A DNA stretch of 64,000 bases, from NCBI RefSeq assembly GCF_000309385.1, contig NZ_JH976537.1, positions 3,401,256-3,465,255 on the forward strand, written 5' to 3'. The notes beneath the pieces were generated by a model. It was not told where the DNA came from. It was given only the letters and a program-made list of their open reading frames with translations, and made no database searches. The translations under genes were made by a program, and so were the position numbers. This document shows, one piece after another, positions 1 to 7,481 of the stretch (positions are counted from its first letter, which is position 1; every line of letters begins with the position of its first letter). Source of the DNA: Nodosilinea nodulosa PCC 7104. GTDB lineage: Bacteria; Cyanobacteriota; Cyanobacteriia; Phormidesmidales; Phormidesmidaceae.

Positions 1-640
1 TGGTAACATCTGAGTCACACAACAAGCGCACTATCCTTGCGGAATCCGGGGTGTCCATTGAGGGGTTGCCCAGCATACTGTCCAGGCTGCTTGAGGTGAC
101 GGTTGAGGGGGGGAGGGCGTCTAATGAATCTACGAAGCAAGCTTGGTGGCTTGAGGTTGGGTTCGGAGTCCTCCCCGCAACGATATCCCTTTAGGATAAA
201 TCCAAGGGGCGTACCGCTTATATACAAGGTTGGGTTGACGAAGGAAACCCAACAAGCTCGAAAGGGCCTTACTCTCAAACCATTGTGTCTTGAGGGATGA
301 CATCTTAAGCAGTTCCTGAATTATTCTGGCTGAATGGTTGCGCCGTTTCTCTAGATGTTGGGTTTCGCAAACTCAACCCAACCTACCAACTACAATCGGG
401 CTGATCCTGGCGCTTTACCTAGATCAGCTGAGTTGATGGGCCTAGCACTACCAACCCGAGCGCGGTTCCACAGCGCAGCCGAATAGTACGAGGGCTAACC
501 CCACCTGACTCTTTCGGCTGCGGGTGGGGTTTGTTCCAGAGCGCAGCAACGTTGGGCGAATGGTGATGCTTGCCACTTGCGATCGCACCCTAAGCCCTGA
601 AGCGTTTTCAGGAAGCCCAGGGAGAGTCATTGCTAAATAT
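1..640. other. gap without a recognisable gene
   Basis: I see no convincing coding sequence here: the open frames are short, overlap on both strands and lack recognisable protein motifs. The stretch holds two inverted copies of a GTTGGGTT-containing intergenic repeat arm (listed separately) and one GCGATCGC-like HIP1 octamer near 580. Confidence 0.6.
226..388. repeat. inverted intergenic repeat arms (GTTGGGTT family)
   Basis: An arm at 226-254 (AAGGTTGGGTT..AAACCCAACA) is inverted relative to an arm at 356-388 (TGTTGGGTTTCGC..CCAACCTACC). About 100 bases separate them, so this looks like a hairpin element that has been opened by an insertion. The same family forms a compact hairpin at 10248-10330, and a single arm lies near 22386-22412. 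Such elements are common between genes in filamentous cyanobacteria; no function is known to me. Confidence 0.6.
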
Positions 641-673
641 CACTATCAAGCGGCAAACCGTCGCTTGATAGTG
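641..673 (-). terminator. perfect 12-bp hairpin after the small gene at 681-953
   Basis: CACTATCAAGCG (641-652) pairs perfectly with CGCTTGATAGTG (662-673) around a 9-base loop. On the minus strand it starts 7 bases after the stop codon of the gene ending at 681, where a Rho-independent terminator would lie. The T-run after the stem is weak (ATATTTA), so it could instead be an mRNA 3' stabiliser. Confidence 0.55.
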
Positions 674-680
674 AACAGGC

Positions 681-953
681 TCACTCAATCAGCAAGATCT
701 TGGTCATGATCACCATCCACTGATTGGGTTGGTCGGTTGCCCCCTCTGCGCTGGGCGGCACGGGCATGGGGTCGCTCCAATCGTTGGGGTCGGCGTAGCC
801 GAGGGCATGGAGGATTTTGATGATGCGATCGATGCCCGCCAGGCTGCCGTAGAGCATGTGGCGCACCCGTTCCTGCCGGGGCTGGGGTTTGCTGGGTGCA
901 GACGGCGGAAAATTGGATGCGCCGCTGGCATCGGGTTCGAGATATTCAAACAT
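681..953 (-). CDS. small conserved protein, paralogue of the one at 46040-46288
   Basis: A 90-residue protein of unknown function. The N-terminal third is Pro/Ser-rich and probably disordered. The conserved core runs from about residue 30: RHMLYGS..GIDRIIKILHALGY, then DWS.PMPVP and a C-terminal MTKILLIE. This core aligns with IRILVIGS..GVERIVHELYRLGF, EWSKPQPTG and LTRYVMVE in the 82-residue protein at 46040-46288, so the two are paralogues. The start ATG at 953 has AAAGGAAC about 10 bases upstream. It stands alone and is followed by the hairpin at 641-673. It has no transmembrane segment or known catalytic motif. It is probably real because the pattern recurs; the function is unknown. Confidence 0.7.
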   Translation of the reverse strand: MFEYLEPDASGASNFPPSAPSKPQPRQERVRHMLYGSLAGIDRIIKILHALGYADPNDWSDPMPVPPSAEGATDQPNQWMVIMTKILLIE

Positions 954-1327
954 CGGTTCTGTGTTCCTTTTTTGGTTTGAGGAAGACAGAACGCGAAAAC
1001 CCTAGCCACCCACGCTTGAAGTGCAAACTGAGGGGGCTAAGGTACGATGAACCTAGCCTCGCAATCTGCTTCGGAGATTTGCGGGGTTAGCTGTCTGTTG
1101 GTGGTGCAAACACCTTCAGGCAGCGCCAAAGTTTTCGAGTTCTGCGTAACCACCGCTCTGCTGAACGGCTTAACGATAGAGAATACTGATACAAGCGCTC
1201 CCCGTCAACCGTGGAGGATGGCACATGTAAGTATTGTGAGGCAAGACAAGAGGAGGGTTACTTCGCTGTACATCTAGAAAAATTTCAATTTGGTAGACTG
1301 AAGGTGTTGATCAGGCTAAGTTGACCT
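954..1327. other. intergenic region upstream of the Uma2 gene
   Basis: A 374-base stretch between divergent genes. It must contain the promoters of both the small gene (minus) and the Uma2 gene (plus), but I could not pick out a convincing -35/-10 pair. Short open frames here have no recognisable motifs. Confidence 0.5.
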
Positions 1328-1978
1328 ATGGCTCTTGCGATTCCCTCTGGGACGGCACAGCCGAACGCCCAGCTAACACAACAAAAGCCGCTTAGCTTTG
1401 ACGAGTTCCTTGCCCAGTATGGTGGCGATAACCGCTATGAGTTGATTGATGGAGAGGTGTTCGACTTGGAACCCACAGGTCAGCATGAGGAAGTCTCCGC
1501 CTTTGTAACCACAAAAATTTGTGTCCAGATTGAGAGAATAGGTTTACCTTGGTTTGTGCTTCAACGAGGACTATTGCGTCCTTCCAATGCAGGTATGACA
1601 GCGTTTCGACCTGATGTTGCAGTTGTGGATCGAGATGAATTGGTTAAAGAACCGTTTTGGTCTGAGCAGTCAATTCTGACTCTAGGTAGTTCGATTAAAT
1701 TTGTGACAGAAGTTGTGAGTAGTAACTGGCAAAATGATTATGCTCGCAAGGTTGAAGACTATGCAGCTTTAGGCATCTCAGAGTATTGGATTGCTGACTA
1801 CGCGGGGTTAGGGGGGACTCGACACATTGGGAAGCCCAAACAGCCGACCCTTTCCATTTGTACGCTAGTAGATGGAGAATATGAAATTCATCAGCTTCGA
1901 GGCAGTGAGATGATCGTCTCTCCAACTTTTCCAGAGCTGAGACTAACTGCTGAAGAAGTTTTGAGGGCTAATAGGTAA
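1328..1978 (+). CDS. Uma2 family endonuclease-like protein (DUF820)
   Basis: A 216-residue member of the Uma2/DUF820 family, a PD-(D/E)XK-fold nuclease-like family greatly expanded in cyanobacteria; biological role and substrate are unknown. Family landmarks are visible in order: SFDEFLAQY..NRYELIDGEV near the N-terminus, FRPDVAVVD (the catalytic Asp region), then TEVVSSNWQNDYARKVEDYAALGISEYWIAD, the usual E-x(n)-K-x-x-x-Y core, with a C-terminal LTAEEVL tail. Length is typical, so it appears intact. The start ATG follows CTAAGTTGACCT without a strong ribosome binding site. The gene is a little AT-richer than the GC-rich neighbours and is followed at once by the attC-like element at 1984-2070, so it could be a mobile passenger. 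Confidence 0.9.
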   Translation: MALAIPSGTAQPNAQLTQQKPLSFDEFLAQYGGDNRYELIDGEVFDLEPTGQHEEVSAFVTTKICVQIERIGLPWFVLQRGLLRPSNAGMTAFRPDVAVVDRDELVKEPFWSEQSILTLGSSIKFVTEVVSSNWQNDYARKVEDYAALGISEYWIADYAGLGGTRHIGKPKQPTLSICTLVDGEYEIHQLRGSEMIVSPTFPELRLTAEEVLRANR

Positions 1979-1983
1979 CGGAG

Positions 1984-2070
1984 GCATAACAACCCCAACG
2001 CAGCGGACAGCCGAAAGCCGCTGGGGATTAGTTAGAGATGATCTGCTGCTGCTGGTTGGGAACGTTAGGC
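1984..2070. other. attC-like imperfect palindrome
   Basis: GCATAAC at 1984-1990 and GTTAGGC at 2064-2070 bound an 87-base imperfect palindrome. Inside, CCCAACGCAGC on the left pairs with the complement of GCTGGTTGGG on the right, leaving one extra unpaired base on the left. Terminal RYYYAAC/GTTRRRY boxes, inner paired boxes and an extrahelical base are features of integron attC sites; the left box deviates at one position. It lies just after the Uma2 stop, and the next ATG is 14 bases beyond it, as expected for a cassette boundary. No integrase or second site was found in the window, so the identification is tentative. Confidence 0.35.
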
Positions 2071-2083
2071 TACTCCGAACACC

Positions 2084-2557
2084 ATGTTCAGATTCGTCAG
2101 ATTTACCATTTTTGGTTGCCTGCTGGCGCTGACGGCGTGCAACCCAGGTACCACACCCAAGACTTCGGTGTATGAGGTTACGGGCAGCAGCGCCAAGCGA
2201 GTTGCTGAGGTCTCGGCCATTATCACCAAGCACCAGGCACCGCCAACCGCCATTCTCGATGCCTACTTTTTAGAAGAGCAAATTGGGGACGGCATTTTAG
2301 GTCCATCGGATTTTCGGACGTTTTACGTTGTCGAGGTTGCGCCCCAGGATGTTGCCCGGTGGACAATGCTGCTCACCCCCCTCGAAGCAACGGCTGAGTA
2401 CAGCGCCCCGGCCCAGCCCCCCGCCTGGTGGATCGCCCAGGACGCCTTGGGCTCGCTCCAGTTTTACAAACCCGACCTTTTGACCGGCAGCGCCAACGGC
2501 TGGGTGGGGGTTGAACCGCAGACCGGGCGCATTTACGTTTTCACGTTTACGATGTGA
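2084..2557 (+). CDS. predicted lipoprotein of unknown function
   Basis: A 157-residue protein with a classic lipoprotein signal: basic residues (FRFVRF), a hydrophobic core and the lipobox LTAC with the acylated Cys at residue 19. The mature part is soluble and has no motif I recognise; it contains SSDFRTFYVVEV-like strands and a C-terminal TGRIYVFTFTM. It is probably anchored in the plasma or outer membrane. It begins 14 bases after the attC-like element and converges with the GH15 gene (stop codons 37 bases apart). The start is chosen because the signal peptide begins right at this ATG. Confidence 0.75.
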   Translation: MFRFVRFTIFGCLLALTACNPGTTPKTSVYEVTGSSAKRVAEVSAIITKHQAPPTAILDAYFLEEQIGDGILGPSDFRTFYVVEVAPQDVARWTMLLTPLEATAEYSAPAQPPAWWIAQDALGSLQFYKPDLLTGSANGWVGVEPQTGRIYVFTFTM

Positions 2558-2594
2558 CGATCGCGGGCACCGCCCCAGCCATCTGTTCTGCAAC

Positions 2595-4517
2595 CTATTG
2601 CTGCTCGCCCTGACGTTTTTTAGCGCCACCGCCGCCGCGACCGGCGGCATCGGCAGCGGCCCGGTGGTGGGAGTCAACGCTGCCGGTGTGCCCCACGTGG
2701 GCCAGCGACACCGCCACATTGATCACGCCCAGGTGGGAAAAGGCCTGGGGAAAGTTGCCCAGGTGCTGGCCGCTGTGGGGGTCGATCTCTTCGGCAAACA
2801 GGCCCAGGGGGGTACTGCGATCGAGCATTTGCTCGAACCAGGCGCAGGCCTCGTCGGTGCGGCCCGCCAGAATCAGCGCGTTAATTAGCCAGAAGGTGCA
2901 GAGCACAAAGGCTCCTTCCTGGCCGTGCAGCCCCTCCGGCGCTGTGTGGTAGCGGTAGCACAGGCCATTGGTCACCAGCCCGGCGATGGTGGCGTCTACC
3001 GTGGAGACCATGCGCGGATCGGTGCCGTCGATAAAGCCCATGGCGGGCAGCAGCAGGTTGGCGGCATCCAGCACCTCGTCTTCGTAGGACTGTTTGAAGG
3101 CGCCGAGTTTTTCGCTCCAGCCTTTCTCTAATACCTCGGCACGGATGGCGTCGCGCGCCTCTTGCCACCGGGCCACATCCCCGGCCAGGCTTAGGTTTGA
3201 GGCCATATCAACGCCCGCATCCAGGGCCACCCAGGCCATCACCTTGCTGTAGACGAAGTTGCGCTGGCCCCCGCGCACTTCCCAAATGCCGTGGTCGCTG
3301 TGGTGCCAGTGGCTGGCCAGCCAGTCCAGCATGGGGCGAATGTCATCCCAGATTTCGGTTGGGTCATACTTGTCGGTTTTCCACGCAAAGTGGAGGGCGC
3401 TGAGCACCTCGCCGTAGACATCGAGCTGCACCTGACTCACCGCTTTGTTGCCAATGCGCACCGGGTGAGAGTCGCGGTAGCCCTGGAATTGATCCAGCGT
3501 TTTCTCTACCACCTGGCCTTCGGCGGTGATGGGGTAGAGAATGCGGGTGTCGGTGCCCTCTAGCTGGGCGGTGTTGGCCAGCCAGGTAAAGAAGGGGTGG
3601 TGGTCGTTAAAGTAGCCCGCCATCAGCAGGGCGTAGAGGGTAAACGAGGCGTCGCGAATCCAAGTGAAGCGGTAGTCCCAGTTGCGATCGCCGCCGATCA
3701 CCTCGGGTAAGGAGGTAGTGGGTGCCGCCACGATCGCCCCCGTAGGCGAGTAGCTCATTAGCTTGAGCACCATGGCGCTGCGCAGCACCGCCTCGCGGTA
3801 GGGGCCGTGGTAGGTGCACTGGTTGGCCCAGTTCTGCCAGAAGGCGATCGCCCCATCCAGCGCTGCCGCTGGGCTGTCGTGGGGCAGGGGGCTGTCTTCC
3901 ATCTCCAGGGCAAAGCAGAGGCGATCGCCAGGGCGCAGGGTGAACTGGGTGATCAGGGTATGGTCGGCGGTGTTGACCCGCCAGTCGGTGGGGGCCACCA
4001 CCCTAAAGCCATCAAATTCGGCCACCGGGCCGACAATATCGAAGGCGGGCAACCCCCCATAGCCCGGTCTGGGGGCGCAGGTGCAGACCATCTCCACCGC
4101 TCCTTCCACCCCTTCTACCATGCGGATGAGCCGCCCTGGTGCCTGGGGGTAGGAGATCTCCTCGCTGTTCACAATTTCCATGAAGTCCAGCAGAGTGACC
4201 GAGCCGGTGGCGCACCGCAGCGTGGTCTCCAGAACATTGGTGTGGTCAATGTAGCGGTGCTCGCTGGTGCAGGGCAGGCTGGGCTGAATGGCCCAAAAGC
4301 CGCCCTGGTCTAGATCGAGAATGCGGGCAAACAGCGAGGGCGAGTCGAAGCGGGGCAGGCACAGCCAGTCGATCGAGCCAGCCCGGCTGACCAGGGCCGC
4401 CGTGTGGCAGTTGCCAATGATGCCGTAGTCGGCCAGGGGCAAAAAGTCTGGGCGTGATTTTGGCGGTGCCGCTGGGGCGATCGCGGCGGGTTGCCCAGGG
4501 GCTTGGGGCGTAGTCAT
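2595..4517 (-). CDS. glycoside hydrolase family 15 protein (glucoamylase/trehalase-like)
   Basis: A 640-residue cytoplasmic GH15-family enzyme. The N-terminal part (about residues 25-250) is the trehalase-like domain that opens with LADYGIIGNCHTAALVSRAGSIDWLCLPRFDSPS. The (alpha/alpha)6 catalytic domain follows, with PEVIGGDRNWDYRFTWIRDASFTLYAL near residue 275, GIWEVRGG (candidate general acid Glu) and a C-terminal GQEGAFVLCTFWLINAL (candidate general base Glu). In bacteria such proteins hydrolyse terminal alpha-glucosidic bonds of glucans or trehalose; the exact substrate cannot be read from sequence. Length is normal for the family. The C-terminal 20 residues are low-complexity (Gly/Ala/Arg). 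The N-terminus has a Pro/Ala-rich leader but no signal peptide. Confidence 0.92.
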   Translation of the reverse strand: MTTPQAPGQPAAIAPAAPPKSRPDFLPLADYGIIGNCHTAALVSRAGSIDWLCLPRFDSPSLFARILDLDQGGFWAIQPSLPCTSEHRYIDHTNVLETTLRCATGSVTLLDFMEIVNSEEISYPQAPGRLIRMVEGVEGAVEMVCTCAPRPGYGGLPAFDIVGPVAEFDGFRVVAPTDWRVNTADHTLITQFTLRPGDRLCFALEMEDSPLPHDSPAAALDGAIAFWQNWANQCTYHGPYREAVLRSAMVLKLMSYSPTGAIVAAPTTSLPEVIGGDRNWDYRFTWIRDASFTLYALLMAGYFNDHHPFFTWLANTAQLEGTDTRILYPITAEGQVVEKTLDQFQGYRDSHPVRIGNKAVSQVQLDVYGEVLSALHFAWKTDKYDPTEIWDDIRPMLDWLASHWHHSDHGIWEVRGGQRNFVYSKVMAWVALDAGVDMASNLSLAGDVARWQEARDAIRAEVLEKGWSEKLGAFKQSYEDEVLDAANLLLPAMGFIDGTDPRMVSTVDATIAGLVTNGLCYRYHTAPEGLHGQEGAFVLCTFWLINALILAGRTDEACAWFEQMLDRSTPLGLFAEEIDPHSGQHLGNFPQAFSHLGVINVAVSLAHVGHTGSVDSHHRAAADAAGRGGGGAKKRQGEQQ

Positions 4518-4558
4518 GGGTGCGCGTCAAGAAAGGTACAGTGGAACCGGCCCGCAGC

Positions 4559-5467
4559 CTAGGCCGCCGGGACCCCCAGCCATTTGGGGTTCATGGCCGT
4601 GGCATCGAAAACGTTGCCGGTTTTAAAGGGTTCGTAGCGGCCCGCAGCGGCAGCCGCCGCCGTGCGGGACAGCAGCTGCGCTACGGCCTCCGGGTCCATG
4701 GGCTTAAAGGTATCTGCCGCCGCGATCGCCTGGTCCAGAATCTCCAGGCTGTCGATGCCGGTGATCACCACGGAGGTCGGCAGGTTGAGAGCGTAGTGCA
4801 GGCACTCAATGGGCGACACCACGCCGCTTTTGAGGATGTGCCCATCGGCCATCGACTTCATGCCCAGCACGCCAATGCCCCGCTCCAGCAGCACCGGCAA
4901 AACGTAGTGCTGAAAGCTGCGAAAGTGGGCATCCATCACGTTTAGCGGCATTTGCACCGTATCAAACTCAAAGGCGTGCTGTTTGGCAATTTCCAGCATG
5001 CGCAGATGCACCAGCGGGTCTTTGTGGCCGGTGAAGCCCACATAGCGCAGTTTCCCGGCCTGCTGGGCCTCGCGAACGGCCTCGGCGGCCCCCCCCTCGG
5101 CAAAAATGCGGTCAGGATCTTCCAGCCGGATGACTTCGTGAAACTGCAACAGGTCCACGTGGTCGGTTTTCAGCCGCCGCAGCGATTCATCGATTTGCTG
5201 GGCCGCCAGTTCCTTGGTGCGGCCATCGATTTTGGTCATTAAAAAGACGCGATCGCGGTAGCCCCCTTGCAGCGCCTTGCCCATGCGCATCTCGCTGGCA
5301 CCCTCGTTGTAGTCCCAGCAGTTGTCCATGAAGGTAATGCCGCGATCGATCGCACTGCGAATAATCTGGATGCTCTCCTGCTCGTCTAATTGTTGACCGA
5401 TGTGAAAGCCACCGAGACCAATGGCCGAGACGGTTTCTTGGGTATGGCCGAGGGTTCTGTACAGCAT
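4559..5467 (-). CDS. aldo/keto reductase
   Basis: A 302-residue NAD(P)H-dependent aldo/keto reductase with a TIM-barrel fold. Visible features are the N-terminal YRTLGHTQETVSAIGLGGFHIG, the catalytic Asp/Tyr region FMDNCWDYNEG, the Lys in FLMTKIDG and the His in LLQFHEV, so the D-Y-K-H tetrad appears complete. The C-terminal part with PTSVVITGIDSLEIL matches the cofactor-binding end of the barrel. The substrate is unknown. Its stop is 41 bases beyond the GH15 start on the same strand, so the two may be co-transcribed, with this gene first. No obvious ribosome binding site precedes the ATG. Confidence 0.9.
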   Translation of the reverse strand: MLYRTLGHTQETVSAIGLGGFHIGQQLDEQESIQIIRSAIDRGITFMDNCWDYNEGASEMRMGKALQGGYRDRVFLMTKIDGRTKELAAQQIDESLRRLKTDHVDLLQFHEVIRLEDPDRIFAEGGAAEAVREAQQAGKLRYVGFTGHKDPLVHLRMLEIAKQHAFEFDTVQMPLNVMDAHFRSFQHYVLPVLLERGIGVLGMKSMADGHILKSGVVSPIECLHYALNLPTSVVITGIDSLEILDQAIAAADTFKPMDPEAVAQLLSRTAAAAAAGRYEPFKTGNVFDATAMNPKWLGVPAA

Positions 5468-5515
5468 AGTGAGCTAAAGCCTAGAAAACTAATTCTCAAG
5501 CGGACCAGCTAGAGG

Positions 5516-5851
5516 TTAGAGGCCGGTCAGATTTGTACCGCCGCTGACCTTAGACCAGTCCAGCTCCGCATCTTTGAGCTGTGCGGTACTCAAATCGACG
5601 TCTGTCAGATCAGCGCCGCGCAGGTTGGCGTGGTTCAGGTTCGTTTGATTTAGGGTGGCGTGGGTTAAGTCAGCCTGCCTAAAGCTGGCATTTCTACAGT
5701 CTGAATTAGACAGATCTGCCCCTCGCAGGTTGGCGCCCGCAAAGTCTGCACCGCTGAGATTGAGCTGGGTTAAATTTTCGCCCTTGAGGTTGACCTGGCG
5801 AAAGTCTCGCTCGCCTGCCTTATACCGATTAACTAAGTCTTGAGCCGTCAT
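5516..5851 (-). CDS. pentapeptide-repeat protein
   Basis: A 111-residue protein made of A(D/N)LXX pentapeptide repeats from about residue 20 (NLTQLNLSGADFAGANLRGADLSNSD and onward), which fold as a right-handed quadrilateral beta-helix. These proteins are abundant in cyanobacteria and mostly of unknown role. The open frame extends 37 codons further upstream, but I chose the ATG at 5851 because GGAG lies 7 bases before it and the upstream part (QIKIFQNIQSS..) is unlike the family. It may be co-transcribed with the aldo/keto reductase gene 48 bases downstream. Confidence 0.8.
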   Translation of the reverse strand: MTAQDLVNRYKAGERDFRQVNLKGENLTQLNLSGADFAGANLRGADLSNSDCRNASFRQADLTHATLNQTNLNHANLRGADLTDVDLSTAQLKDAELDWSKVSGGTNLTGL

Positions 5852-6455
5852 TGGATAACTCCATGGGGTTTGCAATAGCCGCCTCCGTTGCCCACTGGGA
5901 GCCTGGGAGGACTGAATATTCTGAAATATTTTGATCTGTTTTGCCCTGTTCTGTTCTGGCACCTTGCCCTGATAGATTTACGGTTCAGCCTGAGCCAGAC
6001 AAATGAGGTAAGTAGCAGATTCTAAGCACAGTCAGGCCGCACAATTTTCGCTGCCGCAGCAGAGAAAGCGTGTGGAATATTTAGAATATTGGCCTGACTC
6101 ATCCGACGCTATTTTGCGATTCAGGGGTGTGATTTTGAGTGGTGATTTTTTGGTCGGATGCAACCACAATATATATTGCCAGGCCCGTCGAGGCGTCTAT
6201 CCCAGGGGGCAGAGTCGATGTTCGCCCAAAGTACTATTAAACTTCACTTTTTCTTCCGTTTTTGGGTGTCAGAAAATGCGGGAGATCTGCCCTTTGATTG
6301 AAGCGATCGCAGGGTTTCTATCTTTTGACATATGTCTTTATGTCTAGGTTTCTTATATGAATGGGGTTATGGGAATGAGGGAACGGGGGCTTGGGGCCTG
6401 GGGATGGGCTGGTGAGGGCAAAATCAGGGCAAATCGTTGAGACAAGTAACTCCCT
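5852..6455. other. long intergenic region upstream of the oxidase operon
   Basis: About 600 bases between the divergent pentapeptide gene and the oxidase operon. I see no gene. A perfect 10-base palindrome GACATATGTC lies at 6327-6336 and a G-rich stretch at about 6360-6420 just before the operon. Either could take part in regulation, but nothing here is diagnostic. Confidence 0.5.
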
Positions 6456-7415
6456 ATGATCACGGTTCTGGAATATATCCTGCTGGCGGCTTTGATTGCG
6501 GTAGACCTGATGGTCAGCCGATGGATTGGCATTCAGGCCTACGGCTGGATGCCCGTTGAGGCCACCCAGGAGGCCCAGCGGGTGGATGATCTGTTCAGCT
6601 TTTTGGTGGCGGTGGGGGCCTTTATTTTTTTGGGCATTGTCGGGGTGATTGCCTACTCTGTGGTGTTTTTTCGGGCGGCGCCGACGGACTACACCGAAGG
6701 GCACCCGGGCCGGGGCAACTGGAAGGTGGAAGTGCTGTGGACGGCGGTGCCGACCCTGCTGGTGCTGTGGATCGCCTTTCAGAGCGCCAATATATACGGG
6801 CAGCTCAACATCCTGGGGCTGACGCCGATTGTGGAGCGGCTGAACCCGCTGGAGTCCCCCGCCTACGCCCGGGAGCCAAGCCCCAATCCGGCGGCAGGCC
6901 CTAAGCCCGCCCCTCCGCCCCAGCCCGAGGCTCAGCCCACCGTGGTGGTGGCCAAGCAGTGGGAGTGGTCGTTTCGCTACCCCAATGGCGTCACCAGCCG
7001 CGAACTCCACTTGCCGGTCAACGCCACTACGCCGCTGCTGCTGAAGTCGCAGGATGTGATTCACGGGTTCTACGTGCCCGCCTTCAGGGCGAAGCAGGAT
7101 ATGTTTCCCGATCGCGACATCACCTTTGCGGTCACCCCCACCCAGGTCGGGCAGTACCGGCTGCAAGATTCGCAGTTTAGCGGCGAGTATTTTGCCCTCA
7201 TGCTGGCGCCTGTGGTTGTCGAGGAAGAGGCGGCCTACGGCCAGTGGCTAGAAAAAATAGCCCAAAACCCGCCCGATTTGCCCCGGCTAGTGGCCGAGGA
7301 GCAGGCCCATCCGCCCCGGCGACTGTTTGACAGCGGCTGGAGGAGAGGGGATGCGATCGCGGCGGCGGCGGACGAGGATGCGATCGCCCTGCGCGACCAG
7401 GCTTCGCCCCCCTAG
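6456..7415 (+). CDS. ctaCII: alternative respiratory terminal oxidase subunit II lacking CuA ligands
   Basis: A 319-residue subunit II of a heme-copper oxidase, with two N-terminal membrane helices (about residues 4-25 and 48-70) and a C-terminal cupredoxin domain facing the lumen/periplasm. In CuA-containing subunits the copper ligands are His, then C-x3-C-x3-H-x2-M. Here the first His is present (H203 in DVIHGFYVPAF), but the cluster reads DSQFSGEYFALM: D238 and S242 replace both Cys, F246 replaces the second His, and only M249 remains. CuA therefore cannot form and cytochrome c is an unlikely donor. Cyanobacterial ARTO enzymes share this loss and are thought to oxidise plastoquinol. A Pro-rich linker (about residues 138-164) precedes the cupredoxin domain. 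First gene of the operon. Confidence 0.9.
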   Translation: MITVLEYILLAALIAVDLMVSRWIGIQAYGWMPVEATQEAQRVDDLFSFLVAVGAFIFLGIVGVIAYSVVFFRAAPTDYTEGHPGRGNWKVEVLWTAVPTLLVLWIAFQSANIYGQLNILGLTPIVERLNPLESPAYAREPSPNPAAGPKPAPPPQPEAQPTVVVAKQWEWSFRYPNGVTSRELHLPVNATTPLLLKSQDVIHGFYVPAFRAKQDMFPDRDITFAVTPTQVGQYRLQDSQFSGEYFALMLAPVVVEEEAAYGQWLEKIAQNPPDLPRLVAEEQAHPPRRLFDSGWRRGDAIAAAADEDAIALRDQASPP

Positions 7416-7481
7416 CGCGGCAGCTTAATTCTGGCCCCTCGCCGCTGTTCTCGACTGTTCCCCTGCGTGAGACCCCTAGCT

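Noticed and set aside
6318-7166. A 282-residue minus-strand open frame across ctaCII
   Set aside because: Its sequence is Gly/His/Arg/Gln-rich with no family motif and it is antisense to a gene with clear oxidase motifs; GC-rich DNA makes such shadows common.
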